Positions 8,457-17,556 of a stretch of DNA of 64,000 nt are shown in pieces. The notes below the pieces were generated by a model. The model saw only the letters and a list, made by a program, of their open reading frames with translations. It ran no database searches and had not been told where the DNA came from. Positions within the stretch are counted from its first letter, which is position 1. Every line of letters begins with the position of its first letter. The position numbers and the translations under genes were made by a program. Source of the DNA: Lichenicoccus sp965277665 (lineage in GTDB: Bacteria; Pseudomonadota; Alphaproteobacteria; Acetobacterales; Acetobacteraceae); assembly GCF_965277665.1 (NCBI RefSeq), contig NZ_OZ255835.1, forward strand, positions 2,728,001 through 2,792,000. Reading direction: 5' to 3'.

Positions 8457-10349
8457 TCACTCGCCGATCGCTGCCGCTCCCGGGTGCCTGCGGTCGATGC
8501 CGCCATAGACGCGATTGCCGCCGGATGCCGACGCGCCGATCGCAGGGCCGCCGACCAGGATGCCCTGCGCCGAGCCCCAGGCGGCATGCGTCTTGAACAC
8601 GTAGCCCTCGCGGGTGAGCGCGTCGGTGGTGGCTTGGGGCAGCGCCCCGGGCTCCAGCTCGACCGGTTCCGGACGCCACTGCTCATGGATGCGGCCGTCG
8701 TCGATCGCCTGCTGGATCGTGCGGTGGTAGTCCACCACGCTCAGGATCGCCGCCAGGGTGATCGTCGGGATGCGCGAGCCGCCGGGCGAGCCGATGACCA
8801 TGACGACGTGGCCGTCGCGGGACAGGATGGTCGGTGACATCGACGAGAGCGGGGTCTTGCCGGGTGCGATCGCGTTGGCGGCGCTGCCGACCAGGCCATA
8901 CATGTTCGGCGCCCCGGCCTTGGTGGCGAAATCGTCCATCTCGTCGTTGAGTTCGACCCCGGTGCCCGGCGCCATCACCTGCGCGCCGAACCAGCCGTTC
9001 AGCGTGTAGGTCAGCGAGACCGCCCCGCCGTGCCGGTCGATGATCGAATAGTGCGTGGTCTCCTGCTTCTCGGTCTCCGGCTTTTCCGGCGGCGCCCCGG
9101 AGCGGGCCTGCTTCACGACGGGTGCCGCGACCAGCGGCGCCAGGTCGTTCGATCGGGTCGCATGGTCGGTCGGCGTGGCGCGGCGGATCGCCGCCGCATA
9201 GGCGGGATCGACCAGATGCGCGACCGGGTCGCGGACCCAGTCCGGATCGCCCAGGCCCTGCCGATCCGAATAGGCATGCCGCATCGCCTCGATCTCGCGC
9301 TGCGTCGCGGAGGGCGTGTGGAAGCCGAGGCCGGCCATGTCGTAGCCGCCGAGGATGTTGAGGCTTTCGCACAGCGCGACCCCGCCGCCGGAGGGCGGCG
9401 GCGCGGTGTCGATGTGGTAGCCACGATAGGTGCAGGTCAGCGGACGCAGCGTGCGCACCTTGTAGGCGGCGAAGTCGCGCATCGACAGCAGGCCGCCCGC
9501 GCGGCCGCTGGCCGCGACGATCGCCCGCGCCGTCGCACCGTCGTAGAACGCGCGCGCGCCGTGCGCGCTGATCGCGGCCAGGGTGCGCGCCAGGTCCGCC
9601 TGCACCAGCCGGTCGCCGGCCTCGTACGGCGCGCCGTCCGGGCGCAGGAACACCCGGCCCGAGGCCGGATCGGCGCCAAAGCCCGCGGTGGTGGTGTGCA
9701 GCAGGGCCGCGTCGCCGGGACCGAGCACGAAGCCGTCCCGCGCCAGGGCGATCGCGGGCGCCATCACGGTCGCGCGCGGCAGGCTGCCGTAGTCGTGCAG
9801 CGCCGTCTCCAGCCCGAGCACGCTGCCCGGCACGCCGACCGCCTTCCAGCCGATCTCCGACAGCCCTGGCACCACGTTGCCGTGCGCGTCCTGGAACATC
9901 GTGGCGGTCGCGGCCAGCGGGGCGCGCTCGCGGAAATCGAGGAAGACGGCATGGCCGTCCGGCTGGCGCAGGGTCATGAAGCCGCCGCCGCCGATATTGC
10001 CGGCGGCCGGATACACCACGGCGAGCGCGTAGCCCACGGCCACCGCGGCATCCACCGCATTGCCGCCGCGGGCCAGGATCTGCGCGCCCACCTTGGACGC
10101 CAGGGCCTGCGCGGTGACCACCATGCCATGCGGCGCCGCCACGGGTGCTACCGGATCGGTGGGCGACGCGGCGCCGGCAAAGGCCAGCGGGTCGGCGGCG
10201 CGAGCCGGTATCCGCAAACCCAGCGATGCCAGCGCCAGCAGCGCGGATGCTGCCAGCAGGTTGGGGCGCTTCAGGTTGGGGCGCTTCAGGGCGTGGTGCC
10301 GTACGGCGGCTTGTGCAGTCCCGCTGGTGAGAGGGTGAAGATCTCGCAT
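8457..10349 (-). CDS. ggt: Gamma-glutamyltransferase (glutathione hydrolase)
   Basis: 630 residues. Periplasmic Ntn-hydrolase that cleaves the gamma-glutamyl bond of glutathione; the precursor self-cleaves at the Thr in ETTHYSIID (about Thr432), giving large and small subunits. A long basic N-terminus leads to a signal-peptide core (LLAASALLALASLGL). The GGNAVDAAVA, NIGGGGFM, SSMSPTI and GSPGGSRI segments all match the family. The n-region contains a duplicated pentapeptide KRPNL encoded by the R2 DNA repeat. The ATG at 10349 lies inside the 3' end of map (64-bp overlap) behind GGAGGA; no other ATG is suitable. Confidence 0.94.
   Translation of the reverse strand: MRDLHPLTSGTAQAAVRHHALKRPNLKRPNLLAASALLALASLGLRIPARAADPLAFAGAASPTDPVAPVAAPHGMVVTAQALASKVGAQILARGGNAVDAAVAVGYALAVVYPAAGNIGGGGFMTLRQPDGHAVFLDFRERAPLAATATMFQDAHGNVVPGLSEIGWKAVGVPGSVLGLETALHDYGSLPRATVMAPAIALARDGFVLGPGDAALLHTTTAGFGADPASGRVFLRPDGAPYEAGDRLVQADLARTLAAISAHGARAFYDGATARAIVAASGRAGGLLSMRDFAAYKVRTLRPLTCTYRGYHIDTAPPPSGGGVALCESLNILGGYDMAGLGFHTPSATQREIEAMRHAYSDRQGLGDPDWVRDPVAHLVDPAYAAAIRRATPTDHATRSNDLAPLVAAPVVKQARSGAPPEKPETEKQETTHYSIIDRHGGAVSLTYTLNGWFGAQVMAPGTGVELNDEMDDFATKAGAPNMYGLVGSAANAIAPGKTPLSSMSPTILSRDGHVVMVIGSPGGSRIPTITLAAILSVVDYHRTIQQAIDDGRIHEQWRPEPVELEPGALPQATTDALTREGYVFKTHAAWGSAQGILVGGPAIGASASGGNRVYGGIDRRHPGAAAIGE
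10258..10287. repeat. 15-bp repeat R2, two copies, inside ggt 5' end
   Basis: Two perfect adjacent copies of AGGTTGGGGCGCTTC (10258-10272, 10273-10287). On the coding strand they encode KRPNL twice in the n-region of the Ggt signal peptide. The second copy overlaps the last bases of map. Confidence 0.9.
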
Positions 10350-11095
10350 CCGTCCTCCGTCACGCCGACCATATGTTCGAACTGGGCGGACAGACTGCGG
10401 TCCCTGGTGACTGCGGTCCAGCCATCATCGAGGATCTTCACATCGGGACGACCGGCATTCACCATCGGCTCGATGGTGAAGAACATGCCCGGCGCCAGCA
10501 CGATGCCCTCGCCGGGCTTGCCGAAATGCAGGATGTTGGGCGCCTCGTGGAAGCGCTGGCCGACCCCGTGGCCGCAGAAGTCGCGCACCACGGAGAAGCG
10601 CTGCTGCTCGACATAGGACTGGATCGCGTGCCCGAGATCGCCCAGCGTGCGGCCCGGCTGCACCGAAGCGAGCCCGCGCTGCAGCGCCTCGTAGGTCACG
10701 TCGATCAGCACCGAGGCGCGGCGGGGAATCTGGCCGACGACGTACATGCGGCTGCTGTCGCCGTACCAGCCATCCAGGATCGAGGTGACGTCGATGTTCA
10801 GGATGTCGCCTTCCTGCAGCCGCCGGTCGCCCGGAATGCCATGGCAGACCACGTGATTGATCGAGATGCAGCAGGATTTCGGATAGCCGCGATAGTTCAG
10901 CGTGGCCGGCGTGGCGTGGTGGTCGAGGGTGAAGTCATGGATCAGCCGGTCGAGCTCGCCGGTGGTCACGCCGAGCTTCACATGCGGCGCGATCATATCC
11001 AGTGTCAGCGCCGCGAGGCGGCCCGCCTCGCGCATGCCGGCGAAATGCTCCGCCGGATGCAGGATGATGCGCCGTCCTTCCGCCTCACCATCCAT
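10286..11095 (-). CDS. map: Methionine aminopeptidase, type I
   Basis: 269 residues. Removes N-terminal Met from nascent proteins with a dinuclear metal centre. Metal ligands are visible in order: Asp in ILNIDVTSI, Asp in WYGDSSRMY, His in FCGHGVGQRFHE, Glu in FFTIEPMV and Glu in QFEHMVGVTEDG. The open frame continues to 11137, but the ATG at 11095 has GGGAGG seven bases upstream and matches the usual start. The 3' end overlaps ggt. Bases 11096-11276 upstream contain the R3 repeat array and no gene. Confidence 0.96.
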   Translation of the reverse strand: MDGEAEGRRIILHPAEHFAGMREAGRLAALTLDMIAPHVKLGVTTGELDRLIHDFTLDHHATPATLNYRGYPKSCCISINHVVCHGIPGDRRLQEGDILNIDVTSILDGWYGDSSRMYVVGQIPRRASVLIDVTYEALQRGLASVQPGRTLGDLGHAIQSYVEQQRFSVVRDFCGHGVGQRFHEAPNILHFGKPGEGIVLAPGMFFTIEPMVNAGRPDVKILDDGWTAVTRDRSLSAQFEHMVGVTEDGCEIFTLSPAGLHKPPYGTTP

Positions 11096-11200
11096 GCCCC
11101 GGCCTCCCGCTCTCCGACAGACCCGGGTCCATCGCATCCCTCACGCCCAGGAAAATGAGCGGGCGACAGGCGCAAAGCAAGAGCGGTGACGATCTCCCGG

Positions 11201-11290
11201 CCAGCCTTCTTCCAGCCAGCCTTCTTCCAGCCGGCCTTCTTCCAGCCGGCCTGCTTCCAGCCGGCCTGCTTCCAGTTCAGCCTGCTTCGC
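11201..11290. repeat. 15-bp tandem array R3 between dac-like gene and map
   Basis: Five in-register 15-bp units (11201, 11216, 11231, 11246, 11261) of the form CC(A/G)GCCT(T/G)CTTCCAG, plus a sixth diverged unit reaching over the stop codon of the upstream carboxypeptidase (11277-11279). Period is exactly 15. Confidence 0.92.
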
Positions 11291-12497
11291 GCCGGCCGGC
11301 GGTCGGGGGCGCATCGGCATCGGTCAAGCGCAGCCGTGCGGCGTGATGGCCGACCGCCCGCACGCGGCGCCAATGGGCGCCGGCCAGGTGAACCCGCGCG
11401 CCGGCGAACGAGACGTGCGCGCCGCCACGGCCGAAGTTGAAGTGGTAGGCGGTGAGGTGCATGGCCAGGCGGCCATGCGCGGAACGGCGCCGGTGATGCC
11501 GGCCGAACCAGCCGCCGCGTGGCGCGGGCTCGTCCGACACCAGGGTCATGCCGGCTGCCACGGGCCGGCTCGCCGGGCGGATCGTGCCATGCCCGGCCAT
11601 GATCGGCACGCCCTCGCGCTGGAATCCGGCATCGAGGATGTTGGTCATCATCGCGCTGCGCTGCGGGTTGCTGCGCGCGCCCAGGATGACGCCGATCAGC
11701 CTGACATTGCCGCGCACGGCGGACGTGACCAGGTTGCGTCCGGCATCGGCGGTGTAGCCGGTCTTGAGGCCGTCGGCCCCCGGATAGCTGCGCAGCATCG
11801 GGTCATGGTTGCCGATGTAGCGCCCGTGGAACATGAAGGCCGGCACCGAGAAATAATGGTACTGCTCGGGGAAGTCGCGGATCAGGCTGCGCGCCAGGAT
11901 CGCGAAGTCGCGCGCGGTGGAGACCTGCTCCGGGTCCGGCAGGCCGGAGGCATTGCGGAAGGTGGTGTTGCTCATGCCGAGCAGGCGCGCCTGCTGGGTC
12001 ATGATCTGGCCGAACCGGCGCTCGTCGCCGCCGCCCATCATCTCGCCGAGTGCCGCGGCGGCGTCGTTCGCCGACTTGGTGACGAGGGCCAGGATGGCCT
12101 GCTCGACGGTGACATAGGTGCCCGGCACCAGGCCGAGCTTGGACGGCTCCATCGAGGCGGCGTGCGGCGAGACCGGCACCGCCTGGTCGAGGTTCATCCG
12201 GTTCGCGCGCAGCGACTGGAAGGCAAGATACAGCGTCATCAGCTTGGTGAGGCTGGCCGGATACCGCTGCAGGTCCGGGTTGTACTGTTGCAGCACCTGG
12301 CCGGTCTGCGCATCCATCACGAAGGAGCTGACCTGGCCGACATACTGCGCCTGCGCCGGGCGGGCGGCGAGACCGGACGCGCAGGCGACGGCGGCCGCCA
12401 GGAGCGAACGCCAACCGAAGCGGCCCAACCTGGAGGCGCCCAATCTCGAGATGGCCAGCCTTGCGGCGCGCGCTCTCGCGGTTTTCTCTGCAGCCAT
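11277..12497 (-). CDS. D-alanyl-D-alanine carboxypeptidase (PBP5/DacF type)
   Basis: 406 residues. Periplasmic serine peptidase that trims D-Ala from peptidoglycan stem peptides. The SxxK motif is in PASLTKLMT (Ser about 82, Lys about 85), SxN in VTKSANDAAA, and KTG in DGLKTGYTADAG. A long basic n-region precedes the signal core (SLLAAAVACASGLAA, then AQAQ); that n-region is encoded by diverged 15-bp repeats (R4). After the catalytic domain there is an unusual His/Arg-rich C-terminal tail of ~90 residues instead of the usual beta-rich domain and amphipathic anchor. The start at 12497 is chosen; the frame is open to 12536. Confidence 0.9.
   Translation of the reverse strand: MAAEKTARARAARLAISRLGASRLGRFGWRSLLAAAVACASGLAARPAQAQYVGQVSSFVMDAQTGQVLQQYNPDLQRYPASLTKLMTLYLAFQSLRANRMNLDQAVPVSPHAASMEPSKLGLVPGTYVTVEQAILALVTKSANDAAAALGEMMGGGDERRFGQIMTQQARLLGMSNTTFRNASGLPDPEQVSTARDFAILARSLIRDFPEQYHYFSVPAFMFHGRYIGNHDPMLRSYPGADGLKTGYTADAGRNLVTSAVRGNVRLIGVILGARSNPQRSAMMTNILDAGFQREGVPIMAGHGTIRPASRPVAAGMTLVSDEPAPRGGWFGRHHRRRSAHGRLAMHLTAYHFNFGRGGAHVSFAGARVHLAGAHWRRVRAVGHHAARLRLTDADAPPTAGRREAG
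12417..12461. repeat. 15-bp repeat R4, three diverged units in signal-peptide region
   Basis: Units at 12417 (GAAGCGGCCCAACCT), 12432 and 12447. The first differs from the R2 unit on its minus strand by one base. It lies in the 5' end of the carboxypeptidase gene, in opposite orientation to R2 relative to the gene. Confidence 0.75.
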
Positions 12498-12852
12498 GCG
12501 CCGTCCCCCGCTGCCCGCCCTCAAGGCAAGGCACAAAGCCTAGTCCAACCCCACCCGCAACGCCGATCGCCGGCTGCCTCGCATCGGCGTGATGACGCGA
12601 CCGTAATCTGGCACGGAGCCGCGCGTCCACTGGATTCTCGTCCAATCTTAAGGGCTTGGATGCTTTTTTTACGCTCGGCGGTCAACGCTCGGCTGCAAAC
12701 GCGATGCAGCGGGCGCGTGCCGGTGCTTCCAACCGACGGCCGATATCCAATATAACGTCACCATGCAGACCATGCCGCTCGCCGACCCATGCTGCAGCCC
12801 CGAGCGCGGCGCGCTTGCGGCCCCTGGCCGGCCGCCCCATCTGCGACTGAGG
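12498..12852. other. 355-bp divergent intergenic region, dac-like gene / clpS
   Basis: No gene is supported. Notable points: an inverted repeat TCCAA...TTGGA followed by a run of seven T at about 12640-12672, which could be a weak terminator or just a promoter spacer; and TATAAC-like sequence near 12750, a possible -10 for clpS. No ribosome site supports the in-frame ATG at 12763. Confidence 0.4.
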
Positions 12853-13197
12853 ATGAGCGACACAGACAGGAACCGGCCGGGCAGCCCTCCGGGCGACACC
12901 AATCCGAACACCGGGGTGGTGGTGAAGGCAAGGCCGCGCACGCGCAAGCCGGCGATGTACAAGGTCCTGATGCTGAACGACGACTACACCCCGATGGAGT
13001 TCGTCGTGCATGTCCTCGAGCGCTTCTTCCAGAAGAACCGCGAGGAAGCCACCCGCATCATGCTGCACGTGCACAAGCGCGGCGTCGGGGTCTGCGGCGT
13101 GTTCACCTACGAAGTCGCGGAGACCAAGGTGACCCAGGTCATGGACCTGGCCCGGCAGAACCAGCATCCGCTGCAATGTACGATCGAGAAGGACTGA
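12853..13197 (+). CDS. clpS: ATP-dependent Clp protease adaptor ClpS
   Basis: 114 residues. ClpS binds N-degron substrates and delivers them to ClpAP. The substrate-pocket motif MLNDDYTPMEFVVHVLERFF is intact, as is the ClpA-contact region VHKRGVGVCGVFTYEVAE. The frame extends upstream to 12763, but those residues look non-homologous; the ATG at 12853 (MSDTDRNRPG) gives the normal length and a flexible N-terminal extension. clpA follows 232 bp downstream on the same strand, the standard order. Confidence 0.96.
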   Translation: MSDTDRNRPGSPPGDTNPNTGVVVKARPRTRKPAMYKVLMLNDDYTPMEFVVHVLERFFQKNREEATRIMLHVHKRGVGVCGVFTYEVAETKVTQVMDLARQNQHPLQCTIEKD

Positions 13198-13360
13198 CGA
13201 AGCTGCGGCGCGTTCTGCACGGGACGGCCGTTACCCTTTGTCAAGCCGAAGCGTCACGGGTTCGGCCCTTTGCGGAACATGAAGCACTCCCCATTTCAGC
13301 TGCGACGCCTCGCGAGCGGCGTTTTCTCTGGCCTTCGTCGTGAAACACTCCAAAGATATC

Positions 13361-13381
13361 GTCCTGACACCGCGTCAGGAC
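13361..13381 (+). promoter_or_regulatory. Perfect hairpin in clpS-clpA gap
   Basis: GTCCTGAC, five-base loop, GTCAGGAC, about 50 bp before the clpA start. No T-run follows, so it is more likely an operator or leader hairpin than a terminator. The rest of 13198-13429 holds the clpA ribosome site (GGAAGGAG) and nothing else recognised. Confidence 0.5.
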
Positions 13382-13429
13382 CACTCCCGGTGCGTTGTCG
13401 GCCTGGCCTGATCGGAAGGAGCGTCATCC

Positions 13430-15790
13430 ATGTTGTCCCGTAACCTCGAACAGACGCTCCACCGTGCCCTCTCCCTGGCGGGCGAGCGTCGCCACGAATA
13501 CGCGACCCTCGAGCATCTGCTGCTGGGACTGGTCGATGACGGCGATGCCGCCACCGTGTTGCGCGCCTGTGGCGTCGACCTCGACAAGCTGCGCAGCGAC
13601 CTCACCGAGTTTCTCGACAAGGACCTGGCCGGCCTCGCGTCCGAGCGGGCCAGCGAGCCGAAGCCGACCGCCGCCTTCCAGCGCGTCGTGCAGCGTGCCG
13701 CGATCCACGTGCAGTCGTCGGGGCGCGACGAGGTCACCGGTGCCAATGTCCTGGTGGCCCTGTTCTCGGAGCGCGAAAGCCACGCGGTCTATTTCCTGCA
13801 GCTACAGGACATGACCCGGCTCGACGCCGTCAACTTCATCTCGCACGGCATCGCCAAGGCGCCCGGCCGCTCGTCGCAGCGTCCGGCCACCGGGTCTGGC
13901 GGCGGCGGTGGCGGCGGCGACGGCCCGGAGGGCGAGCGCGAGGAGCGCGGGCGCCCCGGCAAGAACCAGGACGGCCTGTCCGCCTATTGCGTCAACCTCA
14001 ACAAGAAGGCGCTGGCCGGCAAGATCGACCCGCTGATCGGGCGCGACCAGGAGATCGAGCGCACCATCCAGATCCTGTGCCGGCGCACCAAGAACAACCC
14101 GCTCTATGTCGGTGACCCGGGCGTCGGCAAGACCGCCATCGCCGAGGGCCTGGCCAAGCGCATCGTCGAGGGCGACGTGCCCGAGGTGCTGGCGAAGTCG
14201 ACGATCTATGCGCTGGACATGGGCGCGCTGCTGGCCGGCACCCGCTATCGCGGCGATTTCGAGGAGCGGCTGAAGGCGGTCGTCTCGGAGCTCGAGAACA
14301 ACCCGGGCGGCATCCTGTTCATCGACGAGATCCACACCGTGATCGGTGCCGGCGCCACGTCGGGCGGCGCGATGGACGCGTCCAACCTGCTCAAGCCGGC
14401 GCTGGCCCAGGGGACGCTGCGCTGCATCGGCTCGACCACCTACAAGGAGTTCCGCACCTACTTCGAGAAGGACCGCGCGCTGGTGCGGCGGTTCCAGAAG
14501 ATCGACGTCAACGAGCCGTCGATCGAGGATGCGGTGAAGATCCTGCGCGGCCTGAAGGCCAACTACGAGAAGCACCACAAGGTCCGCTACACCGAGGAGG
14601 CGATCCGCGCCTCGGTGGAGCTGGCCGCCAAGTACATCCACGACCGCAAGCTGCCGGACAAGGCGATCGACGTCATCGACGAGGTCGGCGCCTCGCGCAT
14701 GCTGCTGCCCGAGGGCAAGCGCCGCAAGACCGTCACCCTGCGCGACGTCGAGGAGATCGTCGCCAAGATCGCCCGCATCCCGCCCAAGAGCGTGTCGGCG
14801 GACGACAAGGAGACGCTGCGGTCGCTCGAGCGCGACCTCAAGGCGATGGTGTTCGGCCAGGACCGCGCCATCGAGGCGCTCTCAGCCGCGATCAAGCTGT
14901 CCCGCGCGGGGCTGCGCGACGCCGAGAAGCCGATCGGCAACTACCTGTTCTCCGGCCCGACCGGAGTCGGCAAGACCGAGGTGGCCAAGCAGCTCGCCTC
15001 GACGCTCGGCATCGAGCTGATCCGCTTCGACATGTCCGAATACATGGAACGCCACAGCATCTCGCGGCTGATCGGCGCCCCGCCGGGCTATGTCGGCTTC
15101 GACCAGGGCGGCCTGCTGACCGACAGCATCGACCAGCATCCGCACGCGGTGCTGCTGCTCGACGAGATCGAGAAGGCGCACCAGGACCTCTACAACATCC
15201 TGCTGCAGGTCATGGACCACGGCAAGCTGACCGACCATAACGGCAAGACCGTCGATTTCCGCAACGTCATCCTGATCATGACGACGAATGCGGGTGCGGC
15301 CGACCTGACGCGCGAGGCGATCGGCTTCGGCCGCGACAACCGCGCCGGCGAGGACGAGGAGGCGATCAAGCGCATCTTCACCCCCGAGTTCCGCAACCGG
15401 CTGGATGCGATCATCCCGTTCGCCGGCCTGACGCCGGAAATCGTGGCCCAGGTGGTCGAGAAGTTCGTCCTGCAGCTCGAGGCGCAGCTCGCCGACCGCA
15501 ACGTCACCATCGAGCTGTCCTCGTCGGCCAAGGAATGGCTCGCAGAGCGCGGCTACGACCGGCTGTATGGCGCGCGGCCGCTGGCCCGTGTCATCCAGGA
15601 GCACATCAAGAAGCCCCTGGCCGAGGAATTGCTGTTCGGCCGCCTGGTCAAGGGCGGCTCGGTCAAGGTGAGCCTGCGCGACGGCAAGCTGGCGTTCGAC
15701 TATGTCGAGGCGTCGGCCGGACCCTCCGCCGCGGAGAGCGAGGGCGAGGAGGGCGGCGGGTCGGAACGCGAGTCCGAAGCCGCCAACTGA
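13430..15790 (+). CDS. clpA: ATP-dependent Clp protease ATP-binding subunit ClpA
   Basis: 786 residues. AAA+ unfoldase that feeds ClpP. N-domain about residues 1-140, then a Gly-rich linker (GSGGGGGGGDG) with a charged stretch. First AAA domain: GDPGVGKT Walker A and FIDEIHTVIGAGA Walker B. Second AAA domain: GPTGVGKTEVAKQL and LLLDEIEKAHQD. An IGF loop in REAIGFGRDN matches the ClpP-docking tripeptide. The C-terminus ends in an acidic Glu/Ser-rich tail. It converges with the ppk2 gene; the 91-bp gap contains nothing recognised. Confidence 0.97.
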   Translation: MLSRNLEQTLHRALSLAGERRHEYATLEHLLLGLVDDGDAATVLRACGVDLDKLRSDLTEFLDKDLAGLASERASEPKPTAAFQRVVQRAAIHVQSSGRDEVTGANVLVALFSERESHAVYFLQLQDMTRLDAVNFISHGIAKAPGRSSQRPATGSGGGGGGGDGPEGEREERGRPGKNQDGLSAYCVNLNKKALAGKIDPLIGRDQEIERTIQILCRRTKNNPLYVGDPGVGKTAIAEGLAKRIVEGDVPEVLAKSTIYALDMGALLAGTRYRGDFEERLKAVVSELENNPGGILFIDEIHTVIGAGATSGGAMDASNLLKPALAQGTLRCIGSTTYKEFRTYFEKDRALVRRFQKIDVNEPSIEDAVKILRGLKANYEKHHKVRYTEEAIRASVELAAKYIHDRKLPDKAIDVIDEVGASRMLLPEGKRRKTVTLRDVEEIVAKIARIPPKSVSADDKETLRSLERDLKAMVFGQDRAIEALSAAIKLSRAGLRDAEKPIGNYLFSGPTGVGKTEVAKQLASTLGIELIRFDMSEYMERHSISRLIGAPPGYVGFDQGGLLTDSIDQHPHAVLLLDEIEKAHQDLYNILLQVMDHGKLTDHNGKTVDFRNVILIMTTNAGAADLTREAIGFGRDNRAGEDEEAIKRIFTPEFRNRLDAIIPFAGLTPEIVAQVVEKFVLQLEAQLADRNVTIELSSSAKEWLAERGYDRLYGARPLARVIQEHIKKPLAEELLFGRLVKGGSVKVSLRDGKLAFDYVEASAGPSAAESEGEEGGGSERESEAAN

Positions 15791-15881
15791 GGTTCGATCA
15801 GCGACCGCCGGGAGCGCCGGTGCCTGCCGGTCGAGAGGGCTGGGCCGGTGCCGGCGTTGCTGCGTCCAGGGATTTCTGCGC

Positions 15882-16766
15882 TCAGGTATCCTGCTGCAAT
15901 GCGTGCCGTGACTGTTCGAGCTCCTTGCGGGTGGCCGGCGTCGGCGGCCGCAGGGACAGCCCCTCCAGCGTCTCGATCATCGCCTGCACCACGACCAGAT
16001 GCGCGAACCATTTATGGTCGGCCGGCACCACGAACCACGGCGCCTTCGGTCGCGCGGTCTGCCGGATCGCTTCCTCGTAGGCGTCCTGGTAGCCGTCCCA
16101 CAGCGCCCGCTCCTTGAGATCGCCGGGCGAGAACTTCCAGTTCTTGGACGGGTCGTCGAGCCGTGCCAGCAGGCGCTGACGCTGCTCCTCCTTCGAGATG
16201 TGCAGGAAGAATTTCAGCACCACGGTGCCCTGCCGTCCGAGATAGCGTTCGAAGGCACGGATGTCCTGGTAGCGGTGCTTCCAGAACTGGTCGCCGCGCA
16301 AGGCGCCGGGGATCTTCTGGCCGTCGATCAGCTCGGGATGCAGCCGCGTGACCAGAACCTCCTCGTAGTGGCTGCGGTTGAAGATGCCGATCTGGCCGCG
16401 CAGCGGCAGCGCCTGGTGGATCCGCCACAGGAAGTCGTGCCCGAGCTCGACCGGTCCCGGCTGCTTGAAGGCATGCACCGAGACGCCCTGCGGGTTCACC
16501 CCCGACATCACCTGCCGGATGGTGCCGTCCTTGCCGCCGCCATCCATCGCCTGGAATACCGCGAGCACCGACCAGCGTCCGTCCGCATAGAGCAGCTGCT
16601 GCAGTTCCGACAGCCGCTCCACCCCCAGCGCCAGCATCGCCTCGCCGGCCGCCTTGCCGAAATCCACCCCGCCCTTGCCGCCGGGATCGTGGCCGGCAAG
16701 CCTGAAGCCGCCGCCCTTGCCGATGCGGTAGCGCCGGAACAGCGCCTTCAGGTCGTGCTCGGCCAT
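15882..16766 (-). CDS. ppk2: Polyphosphate kinase 2 family protein
   Basis: 294 residues. PPK2 enzymes transfer phosphate between polyphosphate and nucleotides. The Walker A is FQAMDGGGKDGTIRQVM (about residues 69-85), Walker B region IGIFNRSHYEEVLVTRLHPE, and the lid region FFLHISKEEQRQRLLARLDD; all match the short single-domain class often active on AMP/ADP. The substrate class (I, II or III) cannot be settled from motifs alone. It starts 4 bp after the SDR stop, so the two are likely co-transcribed. Confidence 0.93.
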   Translation of the reverse strand: MAEHDLKALFRRYRIGKGGGFRLAGHDPGGKGGVDFGKAAGEAMLALGVERLSELQQLLYADGRWSVLAVFQAMDGGGKDGTIRQVMSGVNPQGVSVHAFKQPGPVELGHDFLWRIHQALPLRGQIGIFNRSHYEEVLVTRLHPELIDGQKIPGALRGDQFWKHRYQDIRAFERYLGRQGTVVLKFFLHISKEEQRQRLLARLDDPSKNWKFSPGDLKERALWDGYQDAYEEAIRQTARPKAPWFVVPADHKWFAHLVVVQAMIETLEGLSLRPPTPATRKELEQSRHALQQDT

Positions 16767-16770
16767 CGCG

Positions 16771-17556
16771 TCAGCTGGCCGGGTTCTCTTGGCGCTTGAT
16801 CTGGAACGGGCCCGTCGACTGGCAGGTCGGCATCAGCTCCAGCCGGTTGATGTTCACATGCGCCGGCAGTCCGACCACCCAGGCGACGGCCTCGGCGATA
16901 TCGTCCGGCGTCAGCGGCTCGGTGCCCGCATAGACCTTGGCCGCCTTCGCGGCGTCGCCACCAAAGCGGACCGTGCTGAACTCGCTGCCGCCGACCAGGC
17001 CGGGCTCGATGTCGGTCACCCGGACATTGGTGCCGGCGAGGTCGGCCTTCAGGTTCAGGACGAACTGCCGCACGAACGCCTTGGTGGCGCCATAGACATT
17101 CCCGCCGGGATACGGATACGAGCCGGCCACGCTGCCGAGGGTCACGACGTGGCCGCGGTTGCGCTCCACCATGCCGGGCAGCAGCGCGTGGGTGATCTGC
17201 ACCAGCCCGGTGACGTTGGTCGCGATCATCTGCTCCCAGTCGGCGAGCTTGACCTCCTGCGCCGGGCCCAGCCCGAGCGCCAGCCCGGCGTTGTTCACCA
17301 GAACGTCGACCTCGCGCCACTCCGCCGGCAGGCTCCCGGGCAGCGCCGCCAGCGCCGCGGCGTCGTTCATGTCGAGGACGAGCGGATAGAGCGCCGTGCC
17401 CAGCTCCTCGGCGAGGGCGTGCAGCCGGTCCTGCCGGCGGCCGGTGGCGATGACCCGGTGGCCGTCATGCACGAAGCGCCGGGCGATGGAGCGGCCGAAG
17501 CCGGCGGTGGCGCCGGTCACCAGGATGGTACGGTTCACCGAGGCGGGAGAGGTCAT
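16771..17556 (-). CDS. SDR family NADP-dependent oxidoreductase (YdfG-like)
   Basis: 261 residues. Classical short-chain dehydrogenase: TGATAGFGRSIA nucleotide-binding loop, the Arg-rich ATGRRQDRL preference for NADP, NNAGLALG, catalytic Ser in LGSVAGSYPYPGG and YGATK. The closest known type is YdfG (3-hydroxy acid / L-allo-threonine dehydrogenase), judged from overall pattern. The ATG overlaps the TGA of the ohr remnant upstream (ATGA), showing that the remnant once belonged to the same operon. Confidence 0.88.
   Translation of the reverse strand: MTSPASVNRTILVTGATAGFGRSIARRFVHDGHRVIATGRRQDRLHALAEELGTALYPLVLDMNDAAALAALPGSLPAEWREVDVLVNNAGLALGLGPAQEVKLADWEQMIATNVTGLVQITHALLPGMVERNRGHVVTLGSVAGSYPYPGGNVYGATKAFVRQFVLNLKADLAGTNVRVTDIEPGLVGGSEFSTVRFGGDAAKAAKVYAGTEPLTPDDIAEAVAWVVGLPAHVNINRLELMPTCQSTGPFQIKRQENPAS

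Noticed and set aside
11201..11290. Tandem 15-bp units as a possible CRISPR array
   Set aside because: Units are directly adjacent with no spacers, and there are no cas genes.
12640..12672. Factor-independent terminator upstream of clpS
   Set aside because: Stem is only five base pairs although a T-run follows; no upstream plus-strand gene needs terminating there.
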